Assembly: GCF_015461845.1 (NCBI RefSeq)
Contig: NZ_JACOPW010000001.1
Coordinates: 744,001-808,000 of the forward strand
Source: Pseudomonas mucoides
GTDB lineage: Bacteria > Pseudomonadota > Gammaproteobacteria > Pseudomonadales > Pseudomonadaceae
Direction of reading: 5' to 3'
Length of the DNA stretch: 64,000 nucleotides
Position 1 is the first letter of the stretch, and every line of letters begins with the position of its first letter. This document shows positions 38,491-49,596 of this stretch, in pieces. The notes below the pieces were generated by a model. It ran no database searches. It saw only the letters and a program-made list of their open reading frames with translations, and was not told where the DNA came from. The position numbers and the translations under genes were made by a program.

Positions 38491-38557
38491 CCTTCAGCAG
38501 TGCGGCCAAGCATAGCGCCCGGCTAGAATCATTCTGTGAATTGTTGCCAAGTATCTT

Positions 38558-39568
38558 TTACAGCTGGTCTTTTATCAACAATTCAGCCACCTGCACAGCA
38601 TTGAGCGCGGCGCCTTTGCGTACGTTATCTGACGTCAGCCACAAATTAAGTTCCGACAGGTCGTCGACACCACTGCGAACCCGACCGACGTACACCACGT
38701 CCTGCCCTACCGCATCGCCCACTGCGGTCGGATAATCGCCGGCTTCAACCAGCTCGATACCGGGTGCATCTTCCAGCGCCGCGTTGACTTTCGCCAGGTC
38801 GACAGCGCTCCCTGACTGCAAGGTCACGCTAAAGCTATCGCCAAAAAACACCGGGGCTTGAATGCAAGTGACGGAAATCTTTAATTGAGGCCGCGCAATC
38901 ACCTGACGCAACTCACGCACCAGACGTTTTTCCAGCAGCGTATGGCCCTGCTCATCCGGTTTGCCGACCTGAGCCAACAGGTTGAACGCCATCTGCCGAT
39001 CGAAGAAAGTTGGCTCCAGCGGGCGCACATTGAGCAGCTCGGCGGTTTGCCGGGCCAGCTCCTTCACCGCTTCGCGACCTTGGGCGGAGACCGCCAGGCT
39101 GGCGGTGACGTTGACCCGTTGCAGGTCAATCACCGAAAGCAACGGCGCCAGTACCACGGCCAGAGTGGTGGCGGACGGGCTTGGGCTGCTGACCTGAAAG
39201 GGCTTTTTCAACGTCGCGAGGATTTCGGCATTGGCTTCAGGCACCACTTGCGGCGCCTGATCAGCCGACAAAGCGCCAGACAGGTCGATCACCGAGCAAC
39301 CGGCAGCGGTCGCGCGGGAGGCGAAACTGAGGGTTACTGCCGGGCCGGCGGCGAAAAACACCAACTGGACTTTACTGAAATCGAACTCATCGACCTCTCG
39401 CACCCGTACGTTCTTGCCGCGAAACGGTACCGAATGACCGGCCGATTCGCTGCTCGCCAGCAGGTGCAAATCGGCGACCGGGAAGTCGCGCTCTTCAAGA
39501 ATCTGCACGAGCGTTTCGCCGACAGTACCGGTGGCGCCGACGACGGCGATATCAAAGGACTGGCTCAT
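38558..39568 (-). CDS. Aspartate-semialdehyde dehydrogenase-like protein (Usg type)
   Basis: A 336-residue paralogue of Asd. The NADP-binding start reads IAVVGATGTVGETLVQILEE (about residues 7-26). At the place of the catalytic Cys the protein has VSSPSPSATTLAVVLAPL with no Cys, whereas the true Asd next door has GGNCTVSLM. It is therefore unlikely to have dehydrogenase activity of the Asd kind. Such genes sit between asd and fimV/truA in many gammaproteobacteria (E. coli usg); their role is not settled. Confidence 0.85.
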   Translation of the reverse strand: MSQSFDIAVVGATGTVGETLVQILEERDFPVADLHLLASSESAGHSVPFRGKNVRVREVDEFDFSKVQLVFFAAGPAVTLSFASRATAAGCSVIDLSGALSADQAPQVVPEANAEILATLKKPFQVSSPSPSATTLAVVLAPLLSVIDLQRVNVTASLAVSAQGREAVKELARQTAELLNVRPLEPTFFDRQMAFNLLAQVGKPDEQGHTLLEKRLVRELRQVIARPQLKISVTCIQAPVFFGDSFSVTLQSGSAVDLAKVNAALEDAPGIELVEAGDYPTAVGDAVGQDVVYVGRVRSGVDDLSELNLWLTSDNVRKGAALNAVQVAELLIKDQL

Positions 39569-39645
39569 GGTTCTACCTCAGGCGAAACGGGGGGAGCGGC
39601 ACTTTACCGGGTGGTGGGGATACAGGCAATTCGACGCGCGAAACC

Positions 39646-39780
39646 TTGCAGCCGCTGCCGAAGGCTGCGTTCGAGGACGAAGTCCTCGCTTTGGGGATCC
39701 CCGATCATTCAGAAGAACCGCACACTCAGGTTTTACGACCGCTGCGCAGCCGAACGCAGGCTTCGCCAGTTGCTACAGGA
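39646..39780. repeat. Palindromic repeat, family B (asd region)
   Basis: The left arm GCCGCTGCCGAAGGCTGCG and the right arm CGAACGCAGGCTTCGCCAG with TTGCTACAGG face each other around about 90 bases containing a smaller hairpin (GAGGACGAAGTCCTC). Same family as 30661-30799 and 54022-54133. Confidence 0.7.
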
Positions 39781-39783
39781 ATA

Positions 39784-39817
39784 AAAAAACCCGCACCTCT
39801 TTCAAGGCACGGGTTTC
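39784..39817 (-). terminator. Terminator after asd
   Basis: Minus strand AAACCCG and CGGGTTT pair with an inner CTT/AAG-type stem, followed by a T-run (39792-39784 side). Confidence 0.72.
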
Positions 39818-39834
39818 TTCATTACTTCAACCGA

Positions 39835-40947
39835 TCAACGCTCAAGCAGAATCCGCAGCATGCGACGCAGCGGTTCGGCCGCGCCCCATAGCAGTTGGTC
39901 GCCGACGGTGAAAGCACCGACAAATTGCGAACCCATGTTCAGCTTGCGCAGACGGCCCACCGGCACGTTCAGGGTGCCAGTGACTTTCGTCGGGCTCAGT
40001 TCCTGAATGCTGATGTCGCGGTTGTTCGGTACCAGTTTGACCCAAGGGTTGTGCTGGCTGATCAGTCCTTCGATGTCGGCGATCGGCACGTCTTTGTTCA
40101 GTTTGATGGTCAGCGCCTGGCTGTGGCAACGCATGGCGCCGATGCGCACGCAGATACCGTCGACCGGAATCGGGCTCTTGAAGCGACCAAGGATCTTGTT
40201 GGTTTCGGCCTGAGCCTTCCACTCTTCACGGCTCTGACCGTTCGGCAGTTCCTTGTCGATCCATGGGATCAGGCTGCCGGCCAGTGGTACGCCGAAGTTT
40301 TCGGTCGGGTACGCTTCGCTGCGCATGGCTTCGGCCACACGACGGTCGATGTCGAGGATCGCGCTGGCCGGGTCGGCCAGTTGATCGGCAACAGCGGCGT
40401 GGGTCGCGCCCATTTGCTTGATCAGTTCACGCATGTTCTGCGCGCCGGCACCGGAGGCCGCCTGATAGGTCATGGCACTCATCCACTCGACCAGACCGGC
40501 TTCGAACAGACCGCCCAGGCCCATCAGCATCAGGCTGACGGTGCAGTTGCCGCCGATGTAGTTCTTGGTGCCCGCATCCAGCTGCTGGTCGATGACCTTG
40601 CGGTTGACCGGGTCCAGGACGATGACCGCGTCATCCTGCATGCGCAGGCTGGAAGCGGCGTCGATCCAGTAACCCTGCCAGCCGGCTTCACGCAGCTTGG
40701 GGAACACTTCGCTGGTGTAGTCGCCACCCTGGCAGGTCAGAATCACGTCAAGGGTTTTCAGCTCTTCAATGCTGTAAGCGTCCTTGAGCGGAGCAATGTC
40801 CTTGCCCACGGACGGGCCTTGGCCACCGACATTGGAAGTGGTGAAAAACACCGGCTCGATAAGATCGAAATCCTGCTCTTCCAGCATCCGCTGCATGAGC
40901 ACGGAACCGACCATACCGCGCCAACCGATCAGACCTACACGTTTCAT
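39835..40947 (-). CDS. asd: Aspartate-semialdehyde dehydrogenase
   Basis: A 370-residue enzyme that reduces aspartyl phosphate to the semialdehyde, the branch point to lysine/diaminopimelate, methionine and threonine. NADP motif [18 protein letters not shown] at residues 4-21. The catalytic Cys lies in [20 protein letters not shown] near residue 135, and the His of the active site is in [13 protein letters not shown] near 270-280. The length fits the gammaproteobacterial class. Confidence 0.97.
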   Translation of the reverse strand: MKRVGLIGWRGMVGSVLMQRMLEEQDFDLIEPVFFTTSNVGGQGPSVGKDIAPLKDAYSIEELKTLDVILTCQGGDYTSEVFPKLREAGWQGYWIDAASSLRMQDDAVIVLDPVNRKVIDQQLDAGTKNYIGGNCTVSLMLMGLGGLFEAGLVEWMSAMTYQAASGAGAQNMRELIKQMGATHAAVADQLADPASAILDIDRRVAEAMRSEAYPTENFGVPLAGSLIPWIDKELPNGQSREEWKAQAETNKILGRFKSPIPVDGICVRIGAMRCHSQALTIKLNKDVPIADIEGLISQHNPWVKLVPNNRDISIQELSPTKVTGTLNVPVGRLRKLNMGSQFVGAFTVGDQLLWGAAEPLRRMLRILLER

Positions 40948-41013
40948 CGCAACTACACCTTCTTAAAAAGTGGGCCGCTGCTTTGTATTGAATTTCGCAG
41001 CGGGCCCGAGAGA

Positions 41014-42096
<1,083 letters not shown>

Positions 42097-42148
42097 GCTT
42101 TCCTCATGTCATCAGTCGGTGCGCCCCTTGGGCACACCCGGAAAAATT

Positions 42149-42916
42149 CTATCGCTCGGCCATCAGAACCAATACATCGGTACTGAACGAGCCATCAGCC
42201 TCAATCTCAAAATATTCGCGCACTTCGTTGCCCATCGACTGCTGCAGCTCGCGGATTGCCGCGCGCATCACTTCAGGTGTGCGCATGCGCTCGACCCAGG
42301 AGGTGTATTCCAGTCGCAGCCGTTGGCGCGTGGTGCTACGGGTATGCAACCCCGCTTCGCTGACCTGGCGCAACCACTCGCCGGCGGAATAATCGCGCAC
42401 ATGGCTGGTGTCGCGCAGCACTTCGACGCTTTGCAGGTAAGTGTCGAACAACGGACTGCCCGGTGACAACACGTCGATGAACGCCGCCACCCCACCCGGC
42501 TTCAGCACCCGCCGGACTTCGCGCAGCGCCAGACCGAGATCACTCCAATGGTGCGCCGAATAACGGCTGAACACGAAGTCGAACTCGCCATCGGCGAACG
42601 GCAGGCGCTCGGCGGCACCGAGGACCATCGATACATTGCTCAAGCCACGATCAACGGCAGCACCGGCGACCACGTCGAGCATTTGCTGCGACAGGTCGTA
42701 GGCCACCACTTCCTTGACCAGCGAAGCCACGTGAAAACTCACGTGACCGGCGCCGCAACCCAGGTCCAGTACCCGAGCATCGCCCTGCCCGGCCAGTTCG
42801 GCTTGTAGCAGCGCGAATTCGGTACCTTGAGCGTGAACGGCGCTGCTCAGGTAGGCCGAAGCCTGCTCACCGAATTGCTTTTGGACGACCTGGGTGTGCT
42901 GGGCGGTGCTGGTCAT
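42149..42916 (-). CDS. Class I SAM-dependent methyltransferase
   Basis: A 255-residue methyltransferase. SAM motif I is VLDLGCGAGHVSFHVA near residues 45-60; motif II DLSQQM and the LPFADGEFDFVFSRYSAHHW segment fit the UbiE/MenG-like Methyltransf_11 group. The ATG at 42916 (MTSTAQHTQVVQKQFG) is chosen because an upstream in-frame ATG would lie in a REP palindrome. Substrate unknown. It sits between leuD and leuB, where other pseudomonads also carry a methyltransferase. Confidence 0.88.
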   Translation of the reverse strand: MTSTAQHTQVVQKQFGEQASAYLSSAVHAQGTEFALLQAELAGQGDARVLDLGCGAGHVSFHVASLVKEVVAYDLSQQMLDVVAGAAVDRGLSNVSMVLGAAERLPFADGEFDFVFSRYSAHHWSDLGLALREVRRVLKPGGVAAFIDVLSPGSPLFDTYLQSVEVLRDTSHVRDYSAGEWLRQVSEAGLHTRSTTRQRLRLEYTSWVERMRTPEVMRAAIRELQQSMGNEVREYFEIEADGSFSTDVLVLMAER

Positions 42917-42950
42917 GGTCACTTCCTTTGATTTTGTGGTGCCAGTTCCG

Positions 42951-43034
42951 GCCTCATCGCGGGCAAGCCCGGCTCCCACAGGTTTTGTGTACACCGCAAG
43001 CCCCTGTGGGAGCGGGCTTGCCCGCGATGAGGCC
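42951..43034. repeat. REPIN (two inverted REP copies), family A
   Basis: GCCTCATCGCGGGCAAGCCC and GGGCTTGCCCGCGATGAGGC are exact inverted arms, with GGCTCCCACAGG and CCTGTGGGAGC extending inward around about 20 bases. A textbook REPIN between leuD and the methyltransferase gene. Confidence 0.93.
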
Positions 43035-43062
43035 AGCCCTATCTACATAACTCTCAGCCTAA

Positions 43063-43707
43063 TCACGCGTCGCGAAACAACCAGGGCTGGCTCGCCCGGT
43101 GCTTGGCTTCAAACGTTGCAATTGCTTCATGGTCCTGCAACGTCAGGCCGATATCGTCCAGACCGTTCAACAGGCAATGCTTGCGGAACGCATCGATCTC
43201 AAAGTTATGCACCTTGCCATCCGGACGGGTCACCGTCTGGGCTTGCAGGTCGACCTGCAATTGATAGCCTGGATTCGCCTCAACCTGCTGGAACAGTTCA
43301 TCAACCTCAGCGTCGCTCAAGATGATCGGCAGCAAGCCGTTCTTGAAACTGTTATTGAAGAAGATGTCGGCGTAGCTCGGCGCGATGATGCTGCGGAAAC
43401 CGTATTCTTCCAGCGCCCACGGCGCGTGTTCACGACTGGAGCCGCAACCGAAGTTCTCACGGGCCAGCAATACGCTGGCGCCTTGATAACGTTCGGCGTT
43501 GAGGACGAAGTCCTTGTTCAGCGGACGCTTGGAGTTGTCCTGATACGGTTGCCCGACATCCAGGTAACGCCATTCATCGAACAGGTTCGGACCGAAACCG
43601 GTGCGCTTGATCGACTTCAAGAACTGCTTCGGGATGATCTGATCGGTGTCGACGTTGGCACGATCCAAAGGCGCGACAAGACCAGTGTGCTGGGTAAAAG
43701 CTTTCAT
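43063..43707 (-). CDS. leuD: 3-isopropylmalate dehydratase small subunit
   Basis: A 214-residue aconitase-swivel subunit; pairs with LeuC for the isomerisation of isopropylmalate. The conserved block [20 protein letters not shown] is near residues 79-98, with the catalytic Ser in GSSREH. It starts 11 bases after the leuC stop. Confidence 0.97.
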   Translation of the reverse strand: MKAFTQHTGLVAPLDRANVDTDQIIPKQFLKSIKRTGFGPNLFDEWRYLDVGQPYQDNSKRPLNKDFVLNAERYQGASVLLARENFGCGSSREHAPWALEEYGFRSIIAPSYADIFFNNSFKNGLLPIILSDAEVDELFQQVEANPGYQLQVDLQAQTVTRPDGKVHNFEIDAFRKHCLLNGLDDIGLTLQDHEAIATFEAKHRASQPWLFRDA

Positions 43708-43718
43708 GCTGCGCTCCT

Positions 43719-45137
43719 TTAGATCAATTCACGGACGTCGACGAAACGACCATTTACAGCAGCGGCGGCGGCCATTGCCGGGCTGACGAGGTGAGTACGA
43801 CCACCGGCGCCCTGACGGCCTTCGAAGTTGCGGTTGGAGGTCGACGCGCAATGCTCGCCCGACTCCAAACGGTCCGGGTTCATCGCCAGGCACATCGAGC
43901 AACCCGGCTCGCGCCATTCAAAACCGGCTTCGAGGAAAATCTTGTCCAGTCCTTCGGCTTCGGCCTGCGCCTTCACCAGACCCGAGCCCGGCACGACGAT
44001 GGCTTGCTTGATGGTCGACGCCACTTTGCGGCCCTTGGCGATGACGGCTGCGGCGCGCAAGTCTTCGATCCGCGAGTTCGTGCAGGAGCCGATGAACACG
44101 CGGTCCAGTTGAATGTCGGTGATCGCCTGATTGGCGGTCAAACCCATGTACTTCAAGGCGCGCACGATCGAATCGCGTTTGACCAGGTCCATTTCCTTCG
44201 CCGGGTCCGGCACGTTCTGATCCACGGCCAGGACCATTTCAGGCGAGGTGCCCCAGCTGACTTGCGGCTTGATCTGGGTCGCGTCGAGTTCAACGATGGT
44301 GTCGAACTTCGCATCCGCGTCAGACACCAGGTCTTTCCACGCTTCGACAGCCAAGTCCCATTCCGCGCCTTTCGGGGCGAATGGACGGCCCTTCACGTAA
44401 GCCACGGTTTTTTCGTCAGCCGCCACCAGACCTACGCGTGCGCCGGCCTCGATGGACATGTTGCAAATGGTCATGCGGCCTTCAACGGACAAGTCGCGAA
44501 TTGCGCTACCGGCGAACTCGATGGCGTGGCCGTTACCGCCGGCGGTGCCGATCTTGCCGATCACGGCGAGGACGATGTCCTTGGCGGTCACGCCGAACGG
44601 CAATTTGCCTTCGACCGACACCAGCATGTTCTTCATTTTCTTGGCGACCAGGCACTGAGTGGCGAGCACGTGCTCGACCTCGGAAGTGCCGATACCGTGA
44701 GCCAGGGCACCGAACGCACCGTGGGTCGAGGTGTGGGAGTCGCCGCAAACCACGGTCATGCCCGGCAAGGTCGCGCCCTGCTCCGGGCCGATGACGTGAA
44801 CGATGCCTTGGCGAATGTCGTTCATCTTGAATTCGACGATGCCGTATTCATCGCAGTTGTCGTCGAGGGTCTGAACCTGCAAACGCGAGACCTGGTCGAC
44901 AATCGCTTCGATGCCGCCCTTGCGCTCCGGGGTTGTCGGTACGTTGTGGTCCGGGGTCGCGATGTTGGCATCGATGCGCCAAGGCTTGCGCCCGGCCAGA
45001 CGCAGACCTTCAAAGGCTTGCGGCGAGGTCACTTCGTGGATGATGTGACGATCGATATAAATCAGCGCAGAGCCATCGTCGCGCTGTTTGACCAAATGCG
45101 AATCCCAGAGCTTGTCGTAGAGCGTTTTGCCGGCCAT
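43719..45137 (-). CDS. leuC: 3-isopropylmalate dehydratase large subunit
   Basis: A 472-residue aconitase-family subunit with a [4Fe-4S] cluster. Cluster ligands are Cys in [16 protein letters not shown] near 346 and in GCSMCLAMN near 407-410. First gene of the leuCD unit. The divergent LysR-type gene upstream and the promoter at 45208-45236 point to a regulated start. Confidence 0.97.
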   Translation of the reverse strand: MAGKTLYDKLWDSHLVKQRDDGSALIYIDRHIIHEVTSPQAFEGLRLAGRKPWRIDANIATPDHNVPTTPERKGGIEAIVDQVSRLQVQTLDDNCDEYGIVEFKMNDIRQGIVHVIGPEQGATLPGMTVVCGDSHTSTHGAFGALAHGIGTSEVEHVLATQCLVAKKMKNMLVSVEGKLPFGVTAKDIVLAVIGKIGTAGGNGHAIEFAGSAIRDLSVEGRMTICNMSIEAGARVGLVAADEKTVAYVKGRPFAPKGAEWDLAVEAWKDLVSDADAKFDTIVELDATQIKPQVSWGTSPEMVLAVDQNVPDPAKEMDLVKRDSIVRALKYMGLTANQAITDIQLDRVFIGSCTNSRIEDLRAAAVIAKGRKVASTIKQAIVVPGSGLVKAQAEAEGLDKIFLEAGFEWREPGCSMCLAMNPDRLESGEHCASTSNRNFEGRQGAGGRTHLVSPAMAAAAAVNGRFVDVRELI

Positions 45138-45207
45138 CAGACGGTTTCCTCATCAGCTTGTTTCTATGCCCCGGGCCGTTTGTATAACCCTTTGGCTTGT
45201 GAGGTCG

Positions 45208-45236
45208 ATCCTAGGGGGTTACATTAAATAACTCAA
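45208..45236 (-). promoter_or_regulatory. Predicted leuC promoter
   Basis: Minus strand -35 TTGAGT (45236-45231), 17-base spacer, -10 TAGGAT (45213-45208). The AT-rich stretch ATTAAATAACTCAAATTCAT across the -35 holds T-N11-A-type patterns suited to the divergent LysR regulator (inference). Confidence 0.6.
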
Positions 45237-45279
45237 ATTCATATTTTTTATGCTTTGGATAACCAACTGGAATACCGCA

Positions 45280-46170
45280 ATGGATCTGGCCAACCTCAAT
45301 GCTTTTATCGCCATTGCCGAGACCGGCAGCTTCTCCGGCGCCGGCGAGCGGCTGCACCTGACACAACCCGCCATCAGCAAACGCATCGCCGGGCTGGAGC
45401 AGCAATTGAAGGTGCGCCTGTTTGATCGCCTCGGCCGTGAAGTCGGCCTGACCGAGGCCGGTCGCGCCCTGCTGCCTCGGGCCTATCAGATTTTGAATGT
45501 GCTGGACGACACCCGGCGCGCCCTGACCAATCTGACCGGCGAAGTGACCGGCCGCCTGACCCTGGCGACCAGTCACCACATCGGCCTGCACCGTTTGCCG
45601 CCCTTATTAAGGGAGTTCACCCGACGTTACCCACAAGTGGCGCTGGATATTCAGTTCCTCGATTCGGAAGTGGCCTACGAAGAAATCCTCCATGGCCGCG
45701 CGGAACTGGCGGTGATTACCTTGGCGCCGGAGCCCCATTCATTGGTCAAGGCAACACCGGTGTGGGACGACCCGCTGGATTTCGTGGTCGCCCCGGAGCA
45801 TTCGCTTATCAGCAACGGCCCGGTCACCCTGGCCGACATTGCCCTGCACCCCGCCGTCTTCCCCGGCGGCAACACCTTTACTCATCACATCGTGCAGCGG
45901 TTATTTGAGGCGCAGGGCCTGACCCCGAACATCGCCATGAGCACGAATTATCTGGAAACGATCAAGATGATGGTCTCGATCGGCCTGGCCTGGAGCGTGT
46001 TGCCGCGTACGATGCTCGATGATCAGGTTGCGCGAATACCTTTGCCGGGCATACAACTGACTCGCCAGCTAGGCTATATCTTGCACACCGAAAGGACGCT
46101 ATCGAATGCGGCAAGGGCTTTTATGGCTTTGCTGGATGCACAACTCGATTTGCCAGGGACTCAAGGCTAA
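45280..46170 (+). CDS. LysR-family transcriptional regulator
   Basis: A 296-residue regulator starting MDLANLNAFIAIAETGSFSG. Winged helix-turn-helix at about residues 1-60 (GERLHLTQPAISKRIAGLEQQL), effector-binding domain at about 90-290. Divergent from leuC over a 142-base gap, an arrangement conserved beside leuC in Pseudomonas. Control of leuCD by it is likely but not shown here. Confidence 0.9.
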   Translation: MDLANLNAFIAIAETGSFSGAGERLHLTQPAISKRIAGLEQQLKVRLFDRLGREVGLTEAGRALLPRAYQILNVLDDTRRALTNLTGEVTGRLTLATSHHIGLHRLPPLLREFTRRYPQVALDIQFLDSEVAYEEILHGRAELAVITLAPEPHSLVKATPVWDDPLDFVVAPEHSLISNGPVTLADIALHPAVFPGGNTFTHHIVQRLFEAQGLTPNIAMSTNYLETIKMMVSIGLAWSVLPRTMLDDQVARIPLPGIQLTRQLGYILHTERTLSNAARAFMALLDAQLDLPGTQG

Positions 46171-46239
46171 CGTGTGCTACGCCTATAGTGCTGCGAATTC
46201 CTGTGCCTAACGCCCATATCCGCCCAAGGCCTGCTGCCA

Positions 46240-49200
46240 ATGCCGAAATCTGTTGACCGTGTTCCGCCGATGCCGCGTATCCAGGCGCTTGACCCAAAAA
46301 GGTCCGAACTGAGCTGGGAAAGCGCGCCACAATTGCTCGCCGCCCTCAACGGCGCTCGGCTGGGGGCCTGGTATTGGGACATCGAACGTGGGCAGATCAG
46401 CTGGTCGCGGGGGACTCAGGCGCTGTTTGGTTTCGATCCGCACGTGCCATTGCCCGAGGACCTGGAATACCTCGATTTGCTGCCGCCCGAAGACCGGGCG
46501 AAAACCGTTCGCGCATTCCATGCGGTGATTGCCGGCGCGCCGCTTGAGCAAGCGATGCATCACCGCATCCGCTGGCCCGACGGCAGCCTGCACTGGCTGG
46601 AAATCAGCGGCAGCCTGCTGCCGGATAAACACGGACGACCACGCATGATCGGGGTGATCCGTGAGATCACCCACCAGCGCCAGCGCGAACAAGCCCTGAG
46701 CAGTTCGGAAAAACGCTTCGCCACGCTGTTTCACCTGTGCCCGAACATGGTGTTGCTGACCCGCCAGGAAGACGGCCTGATCACCGAAGCCAACCAGTAT
46801 TTCGAAAGCCTGTTCGGCTGGCCGGTGCAAAACGCGATAGGCCGCACCACGCTGGAACTGGGCCTGTGGGTGCACCCGGAGCAACGCGCCAAACTGGTCA
46901 CGGCCACCAAGGCCAAAGGCGAGTTGATCAGCATGGAGGTGCAGTTTCGCGCCAGCAACGGGCAGGTCCTCGATGGCATCCTCAGCGCACAAAAAGTCGA
47001 ACTCGAGGGCCAGCCGTATCTGCTGAGCACCTTCCTCGACACCACCGAGCGAAAAATCGCTGAACAAGCCCTCAAGGATAGCCAGGAACGTCTCGACCTC
47101 GCCCTCGACTCGGCGCAACTCGGCACCTGGGACTGGCACATCCCCAGCGGCATGCTCTACGGCTCGGCTCGAGCCGCCCAGTTGCACGGACTGGAAGCCA
47201 AGCCCTTCCATGAATCCTTCGAGGAATTTTTCGAAGGCGTGCCCGGCGAAGAACGCGACACCATGCGCGACGCCTACCGCAGCCTGCGCGAAGGCCCGGC
47301 CGGCAATTATCAGCTGACTTACCGCGTGCAACTGCCAGACGGCAGCTCGCGCTACCTGGAAAGCCGCGCCCGCCTCTACCGCGATGAAAACGGTTTCCCG
47401 TTGCGCATGGCCGGTACCCTCCTGGACATCACCGATCAGGTGGAGCGCGAGCAGCGGCTGGTGGCCTCCGAAGAAAAATTCGCCACGCTGTTCCAGGTCA
47501 GCCCGGACCCGATTTGCGTGACGCGCCAGGACACCGGCCAGTTCATCGAGATCAACTCCAGCTTCACCCAGACCTTCGGCTGGAGCGCCGCCGAAGTGAT
47601 TGGCCGCAGCGCCGACGAAATCGGCCTGTGGGACGCCTCGGCGAAAAGCCTGCAACGGATCGAACAGGTCATCCGCGAACAAGGACTGAACAATGTCGCC
47701 ATCATCGCCCAGCACAAGGACGGGCAATCGCTGACCTGCGTGATTTCCAGCCGCAAGATCAACGTCGATAACCAACCCTGCATCGTCACCACCTTGCGCG
47801 ACATCACCCAGCAACAACGCTCCGAAGCGGCGCTCAAGGCCAGTGAAGAAAAGTTCGCCAAGGCGTTCCACTCCAGCCCCGACGCCATCACCATTACCGA
47901 GCGCGATACCGGGCGATATCTGGAGGTCAACGACGGCTTCTGCCGCCTGACTGGCTATCGTGCCCAGGAAGTGATCGGGCGCACGGTGTATCAAGTGGGC
48001 ATCTGGGCCGAAGAGAAACAACGCTCAGCGTTGCTCGCCGAGCTACAGCTCAAGGGCCGCGTGCACCACCAGGAAATGCTCGGGCGCAATAAACGTGGGG
48101 AATTGCTGACCGTCGAAGTCTCGGTCGAGCCGATCACCCTCAACGAAACCGCCTGCCTGTTGCTGACCGCCCGCGATGTCAGCCTGCTGAAAAACGCCGA
48201 AGCGCAAATCCGTCATTTGGCCTACCACGACCCCCTGACCAACCTGCCCAACCGCGCGCTGCTGATGGATCGCCTGAGCCAGCAGATCGCCCTGCTCAAG
48301 CGCCACAGCCTGCGCGGTGCGCTGTTGTTCCTCGACCTCGATCACTTCAAGCACATCAACGACTCCCTCGGCCACCCGGTCGGCGATACCGTGCTGAAAA
48401 TCATCACCGCGCGACTGGAAGCCAGCGTGCGCATGGAAGACACCGTGGCGCGGCTGGGCGGTGACGAATTTGTGGTGTTGCTCAGCGGCCTGGAAGGTTC
48501 GCGCAACGAAGTCAGCGCCCAGGTCCGGGAGCTGGCCGACACCTTGCGAGAACTGTTGTCGGAACCGATGTTCCTCGATGGCCAGCGCCTGCAAGTGACG
48601 CCGAGCATCGGCATCGCGCTGATTCCCGACCACGGTTCGACCCCGACTGACCTGCTCAAACGCGCTGACATCGCGCTGTACCGCGCCAAGGACTCGGGCC
48701 GCAACACCACGCAGATGTATCACAACACCATGCAAAAGGCCGCCAGCGAACGCCTGCGCATGGAAACCGACCTGCGCCTGGCGCTTTCTCGCGGCGAATT
48801 CCATGTGCATTACCAACCGCAAATCGACGCCCGGGGCAACCGCATTGTCGGCGCCGAAGCGCTGGTGCGCTGGGACCACCCCGAACTCGGGCCGCAATCA
48901 CCGGCGGAGTTCATCAAGGTGCTGGAAGACAGCGGGCTGATTCTCGAAGTGGGCACCTGGATTCTTGACGAGGCTTGCGGGGCCTTCAAACAACTGGTCG
49001 CCAAAGGCCTGGTCAACCCGTTGAGCTTCAGCCTGTGCGTGAACATCAGTCCGAGGCAATTTCGCCAAACCGACTTCGTCGAACGCATCGAACACAGCCT
49101 CAGCAGCCACGGCCTGCCCTGCTCGCTGCTGAAACTGGAAATCACCGAAGGCATCGTCATCCAGAACCTGGAAGACACCATCAGCAAAATGCGCCGCCTG

Positions 49201-49518
49201 AAAAAACTCGGCGTGAGTTTCGCGATGGACGACTTCGGCACCGGCTACTCCTCGCTGACCTACCTCAAGCGTTTGCCGGTCGACACATTGAAGATCGATC
49301 AGTCGTTTATCCGTGACGCCACGACTGATCCGAACGACGCGGAGATCATCCGCGCGATTGTCGCCATGGCGCGGAGTCTGGAGCTGAAAGTGATTGCCGA
49401 AGGGGTGGAGACGGCGGAGCAACTGGAGTTTTTGCAGGGCTTGGGCTGCCATTTCTATCAGGGGTATTTACACAGCCGGCCGTTGCCGGTGGAAGCATTT
49501 CAAAAACTCCTGAAATAA
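46240..49518 (+). CDS. Five-PAS diguanylate cyclase / phosphodiesterase (GGDEF-EAL)
   Basis: A 1,092-residue cytosolic c-di-GMP protein with no membrane segment. Five PAS modules in tandem at roughly residues 25-148, 153-275, 278-403, 407-530 and 533-655, joined by helices such as ASEEKF. GGDEF domain at about 656-825 with intact GGDEF at 740-744 and an RxxD inhibitory site (RMED, 731-734) five residues before it. EAL domain at about 840-1090 with EAL at 873-875 and DDFGTGYSSL. Both active sites look intact, so either activity is possible. It is a single gene ending at a shared terminator. Confidence 0.94.
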   Translation: MPKSVDRVPPMPRIQALDPKRSELSWESAPQLLAALNGARLGAWYWDIERGQISWSRGTQALFGFDPHVPLPEDLEYLDLLPPEDRAKTVRAFHAVIAGAPLEQAMHHRIRWPDGSLHWLEISGSLLPDKHGRPRMIGVIREITHQRQREQALSSSEKRFATLFHLCPNMVLLTRQEDGLITEANQYFESLFGWPVQNAIGRTTLELGLWVHPEQRAKLVTATKAKGELISMEVQFRASNGQVLDGILSAQKVELEGQPYLLSTFLDTTERKIAEQALKDSQERLDLALDSAQLGTWDWHIPSGMLYGSARAAQLHGLEAKPFHESFEEFFEGVPGEERDTMRDAYRSLREGPAGNYQLTYRVQLPDGSSRYLESRARLYRDENGFPLRMAGTLLDITDQVEREQRLVASEEKFATLFQVSPDPICVTRQDTGQFIEINSSFTQTFGWSAAEVIGRSADEIGLWDASAKSLQRIEQVIREQGLNNVAIIAQHKDGQSLTCVISSRKINVDNQPCIVTTLRDITQQQRSEAALKASEEKFAKAFHSSPDAITITERDTGRYLEVNDGFCRLTGYRAQEVIGRTVYQVGIWAEEKQRSALLAELQLKGRVHHQEMLGRNKRGELLTVEVSVEPITLNETACLLLTARDVSLLKNAEAQIRHLAYHDPLTNLPNRALLMDRLSQQIALLKRHSLRGALLFLDLDHFKHINDSLGHPVGDTVLKIITARLEASVRMEDTVARLGGDEFVVLLSGLEGSRNEVSAQVRELADTLRELLSEPMFLDGQRLQVTPSIGIALIPDHGSTPTDLLKRADIALYRAKDSGRNTTQMYHNTMQKAASERLRMETDLRLALSRGEFHVHYQPQIDARGNRIVGAEALVRWDHPELGPQSPAEFIKVLEDSGLILEVGTWILDEACGAFKQLVAKGLVNPLSFSLCVNISPRQFRQTDFVERIEHSLSSHGLPCSLLKLEITEGIVIQNLEDTISKMRRLKKLGVSFAMDDFGTGYSSLTYLKRLPVDTLKIDQSFIRDATTDPNDAEIIRAIVAMARSLELKVIAEGVETAEQLEFLQGLGCHFYQGYLHSRPLPVEAFQKLLK

Positions 49519-49555
49519 CCCGGCCTGCTACGGGGTATGTGTGATGTTTGGGCAC

Positions 49556-49584
49556 AAAAAAGGGCGCCGCGAGGGCGCCCTTTT
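49556..49584. terminator. Bidirectional terminator between the GGDEF-EAL gene and ibpA
   Basis: AAAAAGGGCGCC pairs with GGGCGCCCTTTT around GCGA, with A-run and T-run on both sides. Confidence 0.9.
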
Positions 49585-49596
49585 CGTTGCTCTGGC

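Noticed and set aside
46207..48021. Long minus-strand open frame under the GGDEF-EAL gene
   Set aside because: Composition (His, Gln, Ala, Val rich) and lack of motifs mark it as an antisense shadow of the PAS region.
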